Assembly: GCF_001544695.2 (NCBI RefSeq)
Contig: NZ_FCOM02000028.1
Location: forward strand, 32,571 to 96,570
DNA: 64,000 bases
Reading direction: 5' to 3'
DNA from: Caballeronia arvi
GTDB taxonomy: Bacteria; Pseudomonadota; Gammaproteobacteria; Burkholderiales; Burkholderiaceae
In this document: positions 42,981-51,898 of the stretch, one piece after another
Layout of the letters: each line of letters opens with the position of its first letter
Position numbering within the stretch: position 1 is the stretch's first letter
Notes under the pieces: generated by a model
Told to the model about the DNA's origin: nothing
Databases searched by the model: none
What the model saw: only the letters and a program-made list of their open reading frames with translations
Program-made: the position numbers and the translations under genes

Positions 42981-44531
42981 TTACTCAGCCTGCTCGCGAC
43001 TGCCCGCGAGGTTATGCACGCGCGGGCTCATGGCGACCGGCACGGCGTTGCGCGCACGCTGTTGCTGTGCGCCGAAGAACCGGCGTCCTTGCGGGCCGTA
43101 CACGGCGTCGGGTTCGGGAAAGCACCACAGCATCGCCAGATACAGCACGCCGCCGACGGCGAACGAGACCGGCACGCTCAGATCGCAGCCGCCCGCGAGC
43201 GCGCCGAGCGGCCCGACGAACTGCCCCGGCAGGTTCACGAACGCGAGGCCGACGAACGCCGCCGGCAGCCACGCGCCCATCGCGCGCCAGTTCCAGCCAT
43301 GCGTGAACCAGTAATGGCCGCCGCGGCCGCCGCGGTTGAACACCTGCAGATCGTCGGCGAGATAGAAGCCGCGGCGCTGCAGGAAGCCGATCACCATGAT
43401 CGCCATCCACGGGCAACTGAAGGTGCAGATGAGCGTCGAGAACGTCGCCACGCTTTCGACGAGATTGAACGCAAAGCGGCCGACGAAAATGAAGCCGATG
43501 GCGAGCGTGCCGATCAGCATCGTCGCGCGCACGCGGTTGAGGAAGCGCGGAAACATGCTCGACATGTCGAGGCCCGTGCCGTAGAGCGCGGTCGTGCCCG
43601 TCGACATCCCGCCGATGATCGCGATGAGGCACATCGGCAAGAGGAACCAGCGCGGCGATACGGCCAGCAGGCCGCCCACGTAGTCGTTCGCGCTGATGTA
43701 GCTCGGCGCCTTCGTCGCGATGATCGTCGCGGTGACGAGGCCGAAGAAGAACGGCACGAAGGTCGCGATCTGCGCGACGAACACGGCGCCCATCACGCGA
43801 TGACGCGGCGTCGCTTGCGGAATGTAGCGCGCCCAGTCGCCGAGCGTCGAAGCGAACGAAACCGGATTGCTGAGCGCCACCAGCGCCGCGCCGATGAACG
43901 CGGCCCAGAAGCCCGCGCTGCCGTGCCGGAGCGTGCCCGCGTAGTGCATGTCGAAGGCGTTCGCAAAGGCGACCGCGCCGAGCACGAACATGAGGCTCGC
44001 CGCCCATACCGCGATTTTGTTCACCCACAGCATGAAGCGAAAGCCGTAGATGCACACGATCAGCACGAGCACGGCGAACACCATGTACGCCGTGCCGAGC
44101 GTCCACGGATTGACCGGCAGGCCCACCATGTCGTGCGCGCCGCCCACGAGCGCGTCGCCCGAGCTCCACACCGCGAGCGAGAAGAACGCGACCGAGGTCA
44201 GCACCGCGAGAAACGAGCCGACGATCCGCCCGTGAATGCCGAAGTGCGCGCCCGACGAAACCGGATCGCTCGTGCCGTTGCGCGGTCCGAACAGGCTCAT
44301 CGGCGCGAGGATGCAGGTGCCCGCGAGCACGCCCAGAATGATCGCCCACATGCTCGCCTCGAACGACAGGCCGACGAGGATCGGAAAGCTGCCGAGCACC
44401 GAAGTAGAAAACGTGTTGCAGCCGCCGAACAGCAGCCGGAATAGATCGATGGGCCGCGCATATCGCGACGCGTCGGGAATGCGCTCGAAACCGAATGTCT
44501 CGATCTGCGTGATGCTCGTGTTGTCAGCCAT
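42981..44531 (-). CDS. NCS1-family (cytosine/purine/hydantoin type) permease
   Basis: This 516-residue inner-membrane protein has about twelve hydrophobic segments and an N-terminal cytoplasmic stretch ending in the helix-1 region FRLLFGGCNTFSTSV. NSNPVSFASTLGDWARYIP-like motifs in the middle are typical of nucleobase:cation symporter 1. An AAGGAG ribosome binding site lies just upstream of the ATG at 44531. Members import cytosine, purines, hydantoins, thiamine or allantoin. Because the neighbours include a ureohydrolase and amine oxidase genes, a nitrogenous guanidino or amine substrate is inferred. The LysR gene lies upstream in the same direction. Confidence 0.87.
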   Translation of the reverse strand: MADNTSITQIETFGFERIPDASRYARPIDLFRLLFGGCNTFSTSVLGSFPILVGLSFEASMWAIILGVLAGTCILAPMSLFGPRNGTSDPVSSGAHFGIHGRIVGSFLAVLTSVAFFSLAVWSSGDALVGGAHDMVGLPVNPWTLGTAYMVFAVLVLIVCIYGFRFMLWVNKIAVWAASLMFVLGAVAFANAFDMHYAGTLRHGSAGFWAAFIGAALVALSNPVSFASTLGDWARYIPQATPRHRVMGAVFVAQIATFVPFFFGLVTATIIATKAPSYISANDYVGGLLAVSPRWFLLPMCLIAIIGGMSTGTTALYGTGLDMSSMFPRFLNRVRATMLIGTLAIGFIFVGRFAFNLVESVATFSTLICTFSCPWMAIMVIGFLQRRGFYLADDLQVFNRGGRGGHYWFTHGWNWRAMGAWLPAAFVGLAFVNLPGQFVGPLGALAGGCDLSVPVSFAVGGVLYLAMLWCFPEPDAVYGPQGRRFFGAQQQRARNAVPVAMSPRVHNLAGSREQAE

Positions 44532-44693
44532 CTTGTCTCGCTCCTTTAGGTGTCGTCCGGCGCGTCGTGCCTGCGTCACGTCTTGCCGGCTGCCGCACTG
44601 TCGTTATGTGGCGGTCACTCTAGTGCACTCGAATGCGCGCCATATTGCGTATTCGATACGTTCACATCGGGCATGGCCGATGTTTGGCGATGC

Positions 44694-45647
44694 TCATGCT
44701 TCCACTGCGTTGTCAGGCTGCTTCACGCGGACTTCGCGCTCGTGCGAGCGCGTGCCATAGACATCGAAAAGGTCTTCACAGAAGGCCCGGATGATCGGTT
44801 GGTCGGCCATGCCGCGCTTCATCGCGAGATGCAGCGGCACGTCGAAGCCGAACGCGGCGCGTCCGAGCACGCGGATCAGGCCGCGCTGCTCGAAGCTTTG
44901 CGCATGATGCGCGGGCAGATAGCCGATATGACTGCCCGACAGAATCAGCACGGTGGCCGCATCGATGCTGTCCGCGATGGCCGTCACCCTGCGCTCGCCG
45001 ATGCTCGCGAGTTCTTCGGGCACGGGATAGCTGCGCCAGATCCAGTCGTGCGCGCGCAACGGGTCGATCGTCACATCCGGACCGCCATGAAAGAGCGGAT
45101 GGCCGCGCCCGCAGCAGATCACCTGCCGTTCGCTGAAAAGGCGGGTGTACGACAGCCCCGCGACGCGATGCCAGAAGTACCCGATCGCGAGATCGAGTTG
45201 CGAATTGACGAGGCTCTCTTCGAGTTCCTGCGGCGGCGCGACGTGCATCGCGAAACGCACGGCCTGATCGCGCTTGCGGAACGCGCCGATCGCCTCGGCG
45301 AGCCGCGCGTTCTCGACGTGCGACGCCTGGCCGATCAGCCCGATCGACAAGGTGCCCACGAGCTTGCGGTCGATATCGCGCACCTGCGCGACGAACTGCG
45401 AGGTCGCGGCGATCAGCGCGCGCGCCGATGCGACGAAGCGCTCGCCCTTCGACGTGAGCCGGAAGCCGCCGCGCCCGCGCTCGCACAGCCTGAATCCCAT
45501 GCGCGCCTCCAGCGCGGAAAGCTGCGAGCTGATAGTCGACTGGCGCACGCCGAGCGTCGCCTCGGCGGCGGTGATGCCGCGCGCATCGACCACGGCGAGA
45601 AAGACGCGCACGAGGCGCAAGTCGAGATCGGAAGTGTTGGAGAACAT
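44694..45647 (-). CDS. LysR-family regulator
   Basis: This 317-residue LysR regulator has a winged helix-turn-helix at the N-terminus (LVRVFLAVVDARGITAAEAT, then RQSTISSQLSALEARMGFRL) and a standard effector-binding domain. The ATG at 45647 starts MFSNTSDLDLRL, the usual family beginning; an extension to 45740 overlaps the oxidoreductase gene. It lies between the FAD oxidoreductase gene (28 bases upstream) and the NCS1 permease (162 bases downstream), all on the minus strand, and probably regulates one or both. Confidence 0.88.
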   Translation of the reverse strand: MFSNTSDLDLRLVRVFLAVVDARGITAAEATLGVRQSTISSQLSALEARMGFRLCERGRGGFRLTSKGERFVASARALIAATSQFVAQVRDIDRKLVGTLSIGLIGQASHVENARLAEAIGAFRKRDQAVRFAMHVAPPQELEESLVNSQLDLAIGYFWHRVAGLSYTRLFSERQVICCGRGHPLFHGGPDVTIDPLRAHDWIWRSYPVPEELASIGERRVTAIADSIDAATVLILSGSHIGYLPAHHAQSFEQRGLIRVLGRAAFGFDVPLHLAMKRGMADQPIIRAFCEDLFDVYGTRSHEREVRVKQPDNAVEA

Positions 45648-45675
45648 GCGGATGGCTCGCGTCAGATCGCCGCGC

Positions 45676-47148
45676 TCACATCGGGAAACCCATCGCCTTG
45701 ATGCCCTTGATCCACGCGCGCTTCCAGCCGCCCTCGGCATCGGCGCCGTCGAACGCGTGGAAGGTCACCTTCGCGGCCAGCCAGCGCACCGGCTCGGGCG
45801 GAATGTACGTGGGGCTCTGATTGGCGATGTCGAGCGCGCGCTCGGGGCTGTCGCGATCGAACAGGATGTTCAGGCCCATGAACGCGCCGAAGCGGCTCGC
45901 GGCCACGCCGAAACCCGTGTACCCCGCGACGAACACCGCCTTGTCGCCGAGATAGCGCTTCGCGAACACCGAACCGCGCGAACAGTAGTCGATGGGGCCG
46001 CCCCATGCGTGCGAGAAGCGCACGTCGCTCAGTTGCGGGAAGGTCGTGTAGAACGCCTGCGCGAGCCGGTAGTAAGTGTCGCGGTTCTGGTCGCTAGGCG
46101 GATTGGGATCGCCATCGAAGTGATAGCTCACGAGGCCGCCGAAGATGATGTTGTTGTTCTTCGTGAGACGGAAATAGTTGAGCTGCGTGCGCGTGTCGTA
46201 AATACCCTGACGCTGCGCCCAGCCGATGCGCGACAGTTGTTCGTCGGTGAGCGGCTCGGTGGCGAGCACGTGGTCGCGCACCTGCAGCACGCGCCGGTTG
46301 ATATCCGGAATGCCGACCTTCGCCGTGCCGCTGCCGAACAGCACGCGCGTCGCGCGCACCGTGCCCGCGGGCGTTTTGACGAAGACGCTCGCGCCTTCGT
46401 CGCTCACGCTCATCAGCGGCGTGTTTTCGTAGAGCCGCACGCCGAGCTGGAGCGCCGCGCGCTTGAGACCCCACGCGAGCTTGGCCGGATGCACGATGCC
46501 GCTGCGGTTGCGCGACCAGAGCGCGCCCGCGAACAGCGGCGAATCGAGCTGCGCGCGCGTGGCCGCGGCGTCGAGCAGCACGACATCGTGGCCGTATGAC
46601 GTGTGCAGATCGTAATCGGCGCGCAGATGCTCGACGTGATCCGGGTCGACCGCCACCGTCATCTCGCCGTTCCATTCGATATCGGCGTCGATGCCGTAGC
46701 GCTCGAGCGTCGCCTCGAAGCCATCGAGATTGCGCTGGCCGAATTCCTCGAGCTCGGCGATATCGTTCGGAAACACGCGCACGGCGTTCGGCAGGCCATG
46801 CATCACCGATGTCGAAATGATGCCGCCTGCGCGCCCCGACGCGCCATGCGCGACCTGTCCCGCTTCGATCAGCACGACATCGAGTTCAGGCATCTGTTCC
46901 TTCGCCTGCACCGCGGCCCACAGACCGGTGAAGCCGCCGCCGACGATCAGCAGATCGGCGCGCGTCTCGCTCGTGAGCGCAGCTTCGGCGGGCGGCTCGG
47001 CGGGGTTGTCGAGCCAGTAGGGAAAGAGCTTCGTGTGGGCGAGCGCTTCTTCGACGCTCAGTCCGACGCTCGCGCGGTGTGCCTCACGCGATGCGCGGGC
47101 CGTGGGCGCGGTGACATCCGCTTCGAGAAATTGGGCGCGGTCATTCAT
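45676..47148 (-). CDS. FAD-dependent amine/amino-acid oxidoreductase (DAO family, PuuB-like)
   Basis: This 490-residue flavoenzyme has the dinucleotide-binding motif DLLIVGGGFTGLWAAVQA (about residues 62-79) and the second signature GASGRAGGI. The C-terminal FVAGYTGFGVAASRF contacts FAD. The best-known relatives are gamma-glutamylputrescine oxidase and other glycine/D-amino-acid oxidase-family enzymes. An AGGAAG ribosome binding site supports the ATG at 47148. With the adjacent ureohydrolase and aldehyde dehydrogenase, it would convert a putrescine-like amine to an aldehyde. The ~55-residue N-terminal extension before the FAD site is longer than typical. Confidence 0.88.
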   Translation of the reverse strand: MNDRAQFLEADVTAPTARASREAHRASVGLSVEEALAHTKLFPYWLDNPAEPPAEAALTSETRADLLIVGGGFTGLWAAVQAKEQMPELDVVLIEAGQVAHGASGRAGGIISTSVMHGLPNAVRVFPNDIAELEEFGQRNLDGFEATLERYGIDADIEWNGEMTVAVDPDHVEHLRADYDLHTSYGHDVVLLDAAATRAQLDSPLFAGALWSRNRSGIVHPAKLAWGLKRAALQLGVRLYENTPLMSVSDEGASVFVKTPAGTVRATRVLFGSGTAKVGIPDINRRVLQVRDHVLATEPLTDEQLSRIGWAQRQGIYDTRTQLNYFRLTKNNNIIFGGLVSYHFDGDPNPPSDQNRDTYYRLAQAFYTTFPQLSDVRFSHAWGGPIDYCSRGSVFAKRYLGDKAVFVAGYTGFGVAASRFGAFMGLNILFDRDSPERALDIANQSPTYIPPEPVRWLAAKVTFHAFDGADAEGGWKRAWIKGIKAMGFPM

Positions 47149-47301
47149 GATGGGCTTCCTCTTCGGGCGCCGTGCGGATACCGGCGTTCGACGTATGGAT
47201 GAGCGACGCCGGCGCAAAGCAGCGATGCGCGAAGATGCTCATGGTGGATTTCACTGCTGCTCGGAAAGACGCCGCATCGTGTGCCGACGACAGTGCGGCG
47301 C

Positions 47302-47649
47302 TTATTGCTGCGGTTCGAGCACGATGTAGAACTTCTTCGCGTCCTCGATCGTTTCCCAGCGGCCCGCGAAGCCAGCCGGCAGCAGATAGCCTTGCCCCGC
47401 TTCGAACTCCTTGCGGCAGCCGTTCACGTCGGTCAGCGCGATCCTGCCTTCGACGAGCCACACGGCTTCGTCGGCGGTCGTCGCGGGAAAATCGACGGCG
47501 CCGGCCTTGCCTTCCCACCAGCCGATCACGTAGTTGCCGTTCCGGCCTTGCGCCGCGCGCCAGTCGCTTTCGTCCATGCCGTAGTCCAGCTTCGTGAACT
47601 GGCCAATGCCTGCGCCCAACGGCGCGATGTCCTGAATCAGCTTGCTCAT
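47302..47649 (-). CDS. Cupin-domain protein (EutQ/DUF861 type)
   Basis: This 115-residue soluble single-cupin protein shows two beta-barrel motifs: an ATTADEAVWLVEGRIALTD strand pair and GQGYLLPAGFAGRWETIED. Several expected metal-binding histidines are absent, so metal-dependent catalysis is doubtful. It precedes the FAD oxidoreductase gene on the same strand (153 bases apart) and may bind or sense a substrate or stabilise an intermediate of polyamine catabolism. Such cupins are regularly found beside this oxidase type. Confidence 0.82.
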   Translation of the reverse strand: MSKLIQDIAPLGAGIGQFTKLDYGMDESDWRAAQGRNGNYVIGWWEGKAGAVDFPATTADEAVWLVEGRIALTDVNGCRKEFEAGQGYLLPAGFAGRWETIEDAKKFYIVLEPQQ

Positions 47650-47721
47650 GTGCGTCCTTGATTGCGTCGGTTTTCAATTGAATCGGTGAAAGAAAGTTAC
47701 AGATTCACGGCGCCCCGGTAT

Positions 47722-47771
47722 GCCCCCCCTCAGGGGAGGCAAAACGTGTTTCCCGATTCGCGGGTAAACAC
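47722..47771. promoter_or_regulatory. Hairpin and 10-bp inverted repeat in the cupin-LuxR divergent gap
   Basis: GCC-C-CCCC / GGGG-A-GGC at 47722-47740 forms a stem with one mismatch and a TCA loop. GTGTTTCCCG at 47746-47755 faces CGGGTAAACAC at 47761-47771 (single-base bulge), a regulator-type dyad. Both lie in the 214-base divergent region between the cupin and LuxR genes and could be operator sites. The short GTAAACA core also appears once upstream of the ureohydrolase gene at about 48748. Confidence 0.45.
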
Positions 47772-47863
47772 TTAGCGCACGCGAAGCATTCGCTGGAAAC
47801 CTCGTCTGGCGGGCGTTGCGGCGCATGGGCTAGAATCGGACAGTCTTTTTTCCGGGGCGCGCC

Positions 47864-48709
47864 ATGCTGCACAACGTACCCCCGCTTAACCGCGATTCCG
47901 CCGACTTTCCGCTCTCGTTCAAGGCGCTCGGGCAAGTCATCGAAGCGGTCGGCACACCTGATTTCGTGCCGCGTCTCACGCTGTTTCTCAATGACATCGT
48001 GCCGCTCAATGTCGTGCACATCGAGCGCTCGCGCGTCGACCACAGCAGGCCCTCGGGCTTTCGCCGCGAATGGATCGGCAGCAGCGGCGTAGGCATGGAC
48101 AGCGGCGTGATCTCCGAAGTCATGACGCTCTACTACGACCGCTTCTACGACAGCGATCCGCTCTTCGCCGGCATTCGCGGCAAGATCGGCACGCTGCTCG
48201 TGGTGCGTGACATCGGCGCGATACCGCCCGGCGAATTTCGTCAACGCCTGTTCGACGAAGCGCTGATCGCGCACGAATGCGTGCTCGCGCGCGGCACGCC
48301 GCACGCGCAGGATTCCATCGCGCTCGAACGCGCGCTCGATGCGCCGCCGTTCACGCTCGCCGAGATGAACCGCTTTCGCAACGTGAGCGAATTCCTGTTC
48401 CCGTTGCTGGAGTTGCACGCATCGACGAGCGCCGCGCGGCGCGTCGCGCATCCGACCTCGTTCCTGCATCCGCTCGCGCAATTCGATGCGCGCATCGCCG
48501 CCGATCAGGTGCGGCTGTCCAAGCGCGAGTACGAAATCTGCGCGCATCTCATCACGGGCCGCACGGTGCCCGAGGCCGCGGAGATCATCGGCGTGCGCAT
48601 CGGCACGGCGGAGTCGTATGTGAAGCGCGCGTTCGCTAAGCTCGGCGTGCGCACCAAGCGCGACCTGATCGCGTGGGGCCAGACTTGCTCGCGTCTGCCG
48701 GCCCTCTGA
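47864..48709 (+). CDS. LuxR-family transcriptional regulator
   Basis: This 281-residue regulator has a C-terminal LuxR-type helix-turn-helix (about residues 215-275): LSKREYEICAHLITGRTVPE, then a GVRIGTAESYVKRAFAKLGV recognition region. The ~200-residue N-terminal domain has no autoinducer-synthase-linked residues I can point to and no neighbouring luxI gene, so it is probably a metabolite-responsive regulator. It is divergent from the cupin and upstream of the ureohydrolase operon by 111 bases, and likely controls guanidino/polyamine use. Confidence 0.88.
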   Translation: MLHNVPPLNRDSADFPLSFKALGQVIEAVGTPDFVPRLTLFLNDIVPLNVVHIERSRVDHSRPSGFRREWIGSSGVGMDSGVISEVMTLYYDRFYDSDPLFAGIRGKIGTLLVVRDIGAIPPGEFRQRLFDEALIAHECVLARGTPHAQDSIALERALDAPPFTLAEMNRFRNVSEFLFPLLELHASTSAARRVAHPTSFLHPLAQFDARIAADQVRLSKREYEICAHLITGRTVPEAAEIIGVRIGTAESYVKRAFAKLGVRTKRDLIAWGQTCSRLPAL

Positions 48710-48820
48710 AGACCCGTTCACATAGACCGGGTTCGATGTAAACATTCCCACTTCGTGATTCGCGCGGCAAAGCCGTCGCCTAAGATCGCCCCGTCCACAT
48801 AACGATGACGGGAGACCCCC

Positions 48821-49771
48821 ATGCAGCGCGAACTCAACCAGCCGCTCGGCGGCAACGACATGCCGCGCTTCGGCGGCATCGCGACGATGATGCGCCTGCC
48901 GCAAGCGGCGAGCACCGCGGGCCTCGATGCCTGTTTCGTCGGCGTGCCGCTCGATATCGGCACCTCGAACCGCTCGGGCGCGCGCTTCGGGCCGCGCCAG
49001 ATCCGCTCGGAATCGGTGCTGCTGCGCCCCTACAACATGGCGACGCGCGCTGCGCCCTTCGATTCGCTGCAGGTGGCCGATATCGGCGACGTCGCGACGA
49101 ATCCCTATGACCTGAAGGACTCGATCCGCCTGATCGAGTCGGCTTACGACGAGATCGTCGAGAACGGCTGCCGCCCGATCACGCTCGGCGGCGATCACAC
49201 GATCGCGTGGCCGATCCTGCGCGCGCTGCACAGGAAGTACGGCGAGGTCGCCGTCGTGCACGTGGACGCGCATGCCGACGTCAACGACACGATGTTCGGT
49301 GAGAAGATCGCGCACGGCACGCCGTTTCGCCGCGCGGTCGAAGACGGCCTGCTCCAATGCGACAAGGTCACGCAGATCGGTTTGCGCGGCACCGGCTATC
49401 ACGCCGACGACTTCGACTGGTGCCGCGAACAGGGCTTCACCGTGGTGCAGGCCGAAGCATGCTGGAACCGGTCGCTTGCGCCGCTGATGGAAGAAGTGCG
49501 CGCGCGCGTGGGCGACGCGCCCGTGTATCTGAGCTTCGATATCGACGGGCTCGATCCCGCGTTCGCGCCCGGCACCGGCACGCCCGAAGTGGGCGGCCTG
49601 ACCGTGCAGCAAGGCCTCGAAATCGTGCGCGGCATGAAGGGGCTCAACGTCGTGGGCGCGGATCTCGTCGAGGTCTCGCCGCCTTACGATCAGGCCGGCA
49701 CGACCGCGCTCGTCGGCGCCAATCTCGCGTTCGAGATGCTCTGCGTGATGCCGGGCGTCGCCTACCGTTAA
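48821..49771 (+). CDS. Ureohydrolase (agmatinase/guanidinobutyrase/guanidinopropionase family)
   Basis: This 316-residue manganese ureohydrolase removes urea from a guanidino compound. All three metal-ligand signatures are present: LGGDHTIAWP, HVDAHADVND and SFDIDGLDPAFAPGTGTPE. The sequence VADIGDVATNPYDLKDS resembles the 3-guanidinopropionate/4-guanidinobutyrate branch more than arginase. The product would be an omega-amino acid or putrescine, feeding the oxidase and the aldehyde dehydrogenase that starts 19 bases downstream. Which guanidino substrate is used cannot be decided by sequence alone. Confidence 0.92.
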   Translation: MQRELNQPLGGNDMPRFGGIATMMRLPQAASTAGLDACFVGVPLDIGTSNRSGARFGPRQIRSESVLLRPYNMATRAAPFDSLQVADIGDVATNPYDLKDSIRLIESAYDEIVENGCRPITLGGDHTIAWPILRALHRKYGEVAVVHVDAHADVNDTMFGEKIAHGTPFRRAVEDGLLQCDKVTQIGLRGTGYHADDFDWCREQGFTVVQAEACWNRSLAPLMEEVRARVGDAPVYLSFDIDGLDPAFAPGTGTPEVGGLTVQQGLEIVRGMKGLNVVGADLVEVSPPYDQAGTTALVGANLAFEMLCVMPGVAYR

Positions 49772-49790
49772 AGCCCGCAAAAGGACGATC

Positions 49791-51254
49791 ATGTTCAATC
49801 ACACTTCATTCGTGCTGCCCGCCGCGACGATCGCGGGCATGCGTGTCGACGCGTCGAACCGGGAAGCGGGCAACGCGATTCACAATGCTTCCACGGGCGA
49901 GATCATCGGCTGGCAGGAACACGCCGATGCCGCGCAAGTCGATGCCGCCGTGCGTGCCGCGCACGGTGCGCTCGATGCATGGCGCAACCAGCCGCCTGAA
50001 GCGCGCGGCAAGGTGTTGCGCAGGATCGCCGAGCTGCTCGCGGCGAACCGCGCCCAGCTCGCGTCGATGCAGCAGCAGGTAAGCGGCAAGCCGCCGCTCG
50101 AAGCCGACACCGATGTGAGCGACGCCATCGCCACGTTCGATTACTACGCAGACCTGTGCGCCGACGCATCGCTCTTCGCCGCCGCTACGCTCGCCTTGCC
50201 CGACGACACCGTGACGGGCGAGCGCCATTACGAAGCGGTCGGCGTGGCCGCGCTGATCGTGCCGTGGAATTTCCCGATGGTCACGACCGCGTGGAAGCTC
50301 GCGCCCGCGCTCGCGGCCGGTTGCACGGCGGTGCTGAAGCCGTCCGAATTCACTTCGCCGGTCGAGCATCGGCTCGCTGCGATCATGACGGCGGCGGGCG
50401 TGCCCGACGGTGTCGTGAATCTCGTGAACGGCGGCGGCGAGGTGGGCGCGCTGCTCGCCGCGCATCCGCTCATCGACAAGATCTCGTTCACCGGCAGCAC
50501 GGCGGTAGGCCGCAAGGTCATGCAGGCCGCCGCGCAGGACATGAAGCGGCTGACGCTCGAACTCGGCGGCAAGTCCGCGCTGATCGTGCGCGCTGACGCG
50601 GACATCGGGCATGCGGTCGCGCTCGCGGTGGGCGGCGCGTTCACGAACGCGGGGCAGATGTGCTCGGCCACGTCGCGCATCATCGTGCACGACGATGTCT
50701 ATCGCAAGTTCGTCGCGGCTTTCGAAGCGGCCGTGCGCGCGCTCGTGGTCGCGCCGCCTCACATCGACCATGTCGCGATGGGGCCGCTCGTGTCGCGCGC
50801 GCAGCGTGACCGCGTTCAGGCGCTCGTCGAGCAAGGCATCGCGGGCGGCGCGGCCGTCGCGTTCAGCGGTGCGCTCGAAAACGCCTGCGCAGAAGGCTTT
50901 TTTATGGCGCCGGTGGTCATCGCGGAACCGGATACCGCGAACGTGCTATGGACCGAAGAGGTGTTCGGGCCGGTCGCGTGCGTGAAATCCTTCCGCACCG
51001 ACGACGAGGCCATCGCGCTCGCCAACGACACGCGTTATGGACTCGTCGCAACCGTCGTGACGCGCGACGACGATGCCGCGCGCCGCTATCGCCACGCGCT
51101 GCGTGCGGGCCTCGTGTGGATCAACACGCCGCAACTGATCTTTCCGCACGTGTCCTGGGGAGGACTCGGCCTGAGCGGCATCGGCCGCGAACTCGGCGTC
51201 GCCGGATTGCGCAGCTATCAGGAATTGCGCCACGCCATCGTGTCGCGCGGATAG
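49791..51254 (+). CDS. Aldehyde dehydrogenase (betaine/amino-aldehyde type)
   Basis: This 487-residue NAD(P)-dependent aldehyde dehydrogenase has the catalytic Glu segment LELGGKSALIV, the catalytic Cys motif NAGQMCSATSR and the coenzyme motif FTGSTAVGRKV. The conserved VPWNFP and EEVFGPVACV stretches are also visible. The ~30-residue N-terminal arm and overall length match betaine and 4-aminobutanal dehydrogenases. In the operon with the ureohydrolase it would oxidise an amino-aldehyde (for example from putrescine) to an amino acid such as 4-aminobutyrate. The ribosome binding site AAAGGACG is adjacent. Confidence 0.92.
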   Translation: MFNHTSFVLPAATIAGMRVDASNREAGNAIHNASTGEIIGWQEHADAAQVDAAVRAAHGALDAWRNQPPEARGKVLRRIAELLAANRAQLASMQQQVSGKPPLEADTDVSDAIATFDYYADLCADASLFAAATLALPDDTVTGERHYEAVGVAALIVPWNFPMVTTAWKLAPALAAGCTAVLKPSEFTSPVEHRLAAIMTAAGVPDGVVNLVNGGGEVGALLAAHPLIDKISFTGSTAVGRKVMQAAAQDMKRLTLELGGKSALIVRADADIGHAVALAVGGAFTNAGQMCSATSRIIVHDDVYRKFVAAFEAAVRALVVAPPHIDHVAMGPLVSRAQRDRVQALVEQGIAGGAAVAFSGALENACAEGFFMAPVVIAEPDTANVLWTEEVFGPVACVKSFRTDDEAIALANDTRYGLVATVVTRDDDAARRYRHALRAGLVWINTPQLIFPHVSWGGLGLSGIGRELGVAGLRSYQELRHAIVSRG

Positions 51255-51448
51255 CATCGCGCGCATTCGCCTTCGACCCTCGACTGACGGAAGGTGATCG
51301 TCTTTAACATTAGTAAAAACTTATGAGTCGGTTATAAATGCTAAATAGCGCAAATATTTTCAAGACCTTATAGTTTTTCTCACGATGTCGTCAATAGCGC
51401 TCAGGCCTCTGGCGACACACGCATTCAACGACTCCGGGAGACGAACAA
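51255..51448. other. AT-rich intergenic region, probable promoter of the small unknown gene
   Basis: A 194-base gap whose centre (about 51301-51385) is strongly AT-rich, with several TATA-like hexamers (TATAAA, TAAATA, TTATAG) but no unambiguous -35/-10 pair. It contains no gene I can support. The GGGAGACG ribosome binding site for the next gene is at its end. Confidence 0.4.
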
Positions 51449-51883
51449 ATGGCAATCGACGCGATCGTGGCGAACATGGACTCCGTGTGGACCGCCAGCG
51501 GCAAGGACACGAAGCGAGCGACGCAACGCACGAATGGCGCGGCGCTCAAACGTTTCCTGCAAACCCTGCGTGACGACGGCTATCCGCTTCTGCTCGTAAG
51601 CGACCTCGATGCCGCCCGCCTGAACGACGCCATCACCGACAAGCTCGGCGACGAAGGTATTACGTACTTCTCGTCGATTCTGTCATCGGGTGCGCGCGCG
51701 TCGCGCTATGCGGTGGCGCTTCATACGCTCGCGACGCCCGCGCATCGCGTCGTCGCGGTGAGTGCGGAGGAACACGGCTTCGAAGAGGCGCGCAGTTCGG
51801 GCATCACGCAATGCGTCGCGCTGAGCGATGCGCTGCGCCACACGTCGGCGCCCTTTAGTCGCGCGTATTCGTACGATAGTTAG
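51449..51883 (+). CDS. Small protein of unknown function, HAD-like topology
   Basis: This 144-residue soluble protein begins with a clear ribosome binding site and an ATG at 51449. I do not recognise its family. Its alternating helices and strands, with LLLVSDLDAARLNDAIT and the late HRVVAVSAEEHGFEEARSSG (strand-helix), look HAD- or Rossmann-like, but no catalytic DxD motif is seen. It ends 15 bases before the NDH-2-like gene, so the two may share transcription. It might be a small regulatory or structural partner; nothing further can be said from sequence. Confidence 0.65.
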   Translation: MAIDAIVANMDSVWTASGKDTKRATQRTNGAALKRFLQTLRDDGYPLLLVSDLDAARLNDAITDKLGDEGITYFSSILSSGARASRYAVALHTLATPAHRVVAVSAEEHGFEEARSSGITQCVALSDALRHTSAPFSRAYSYDS

Positions 51884-51898
51884 CCGATACCGGGAGCC

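Noticed and set aside
42978..44444. Plus-strand frame opposite the NCS1 permease
   Set aside because: Extremely charged, repetitive Arg/Glu/Ala/His sequence typical of antisense translation of a membrane protein gene.
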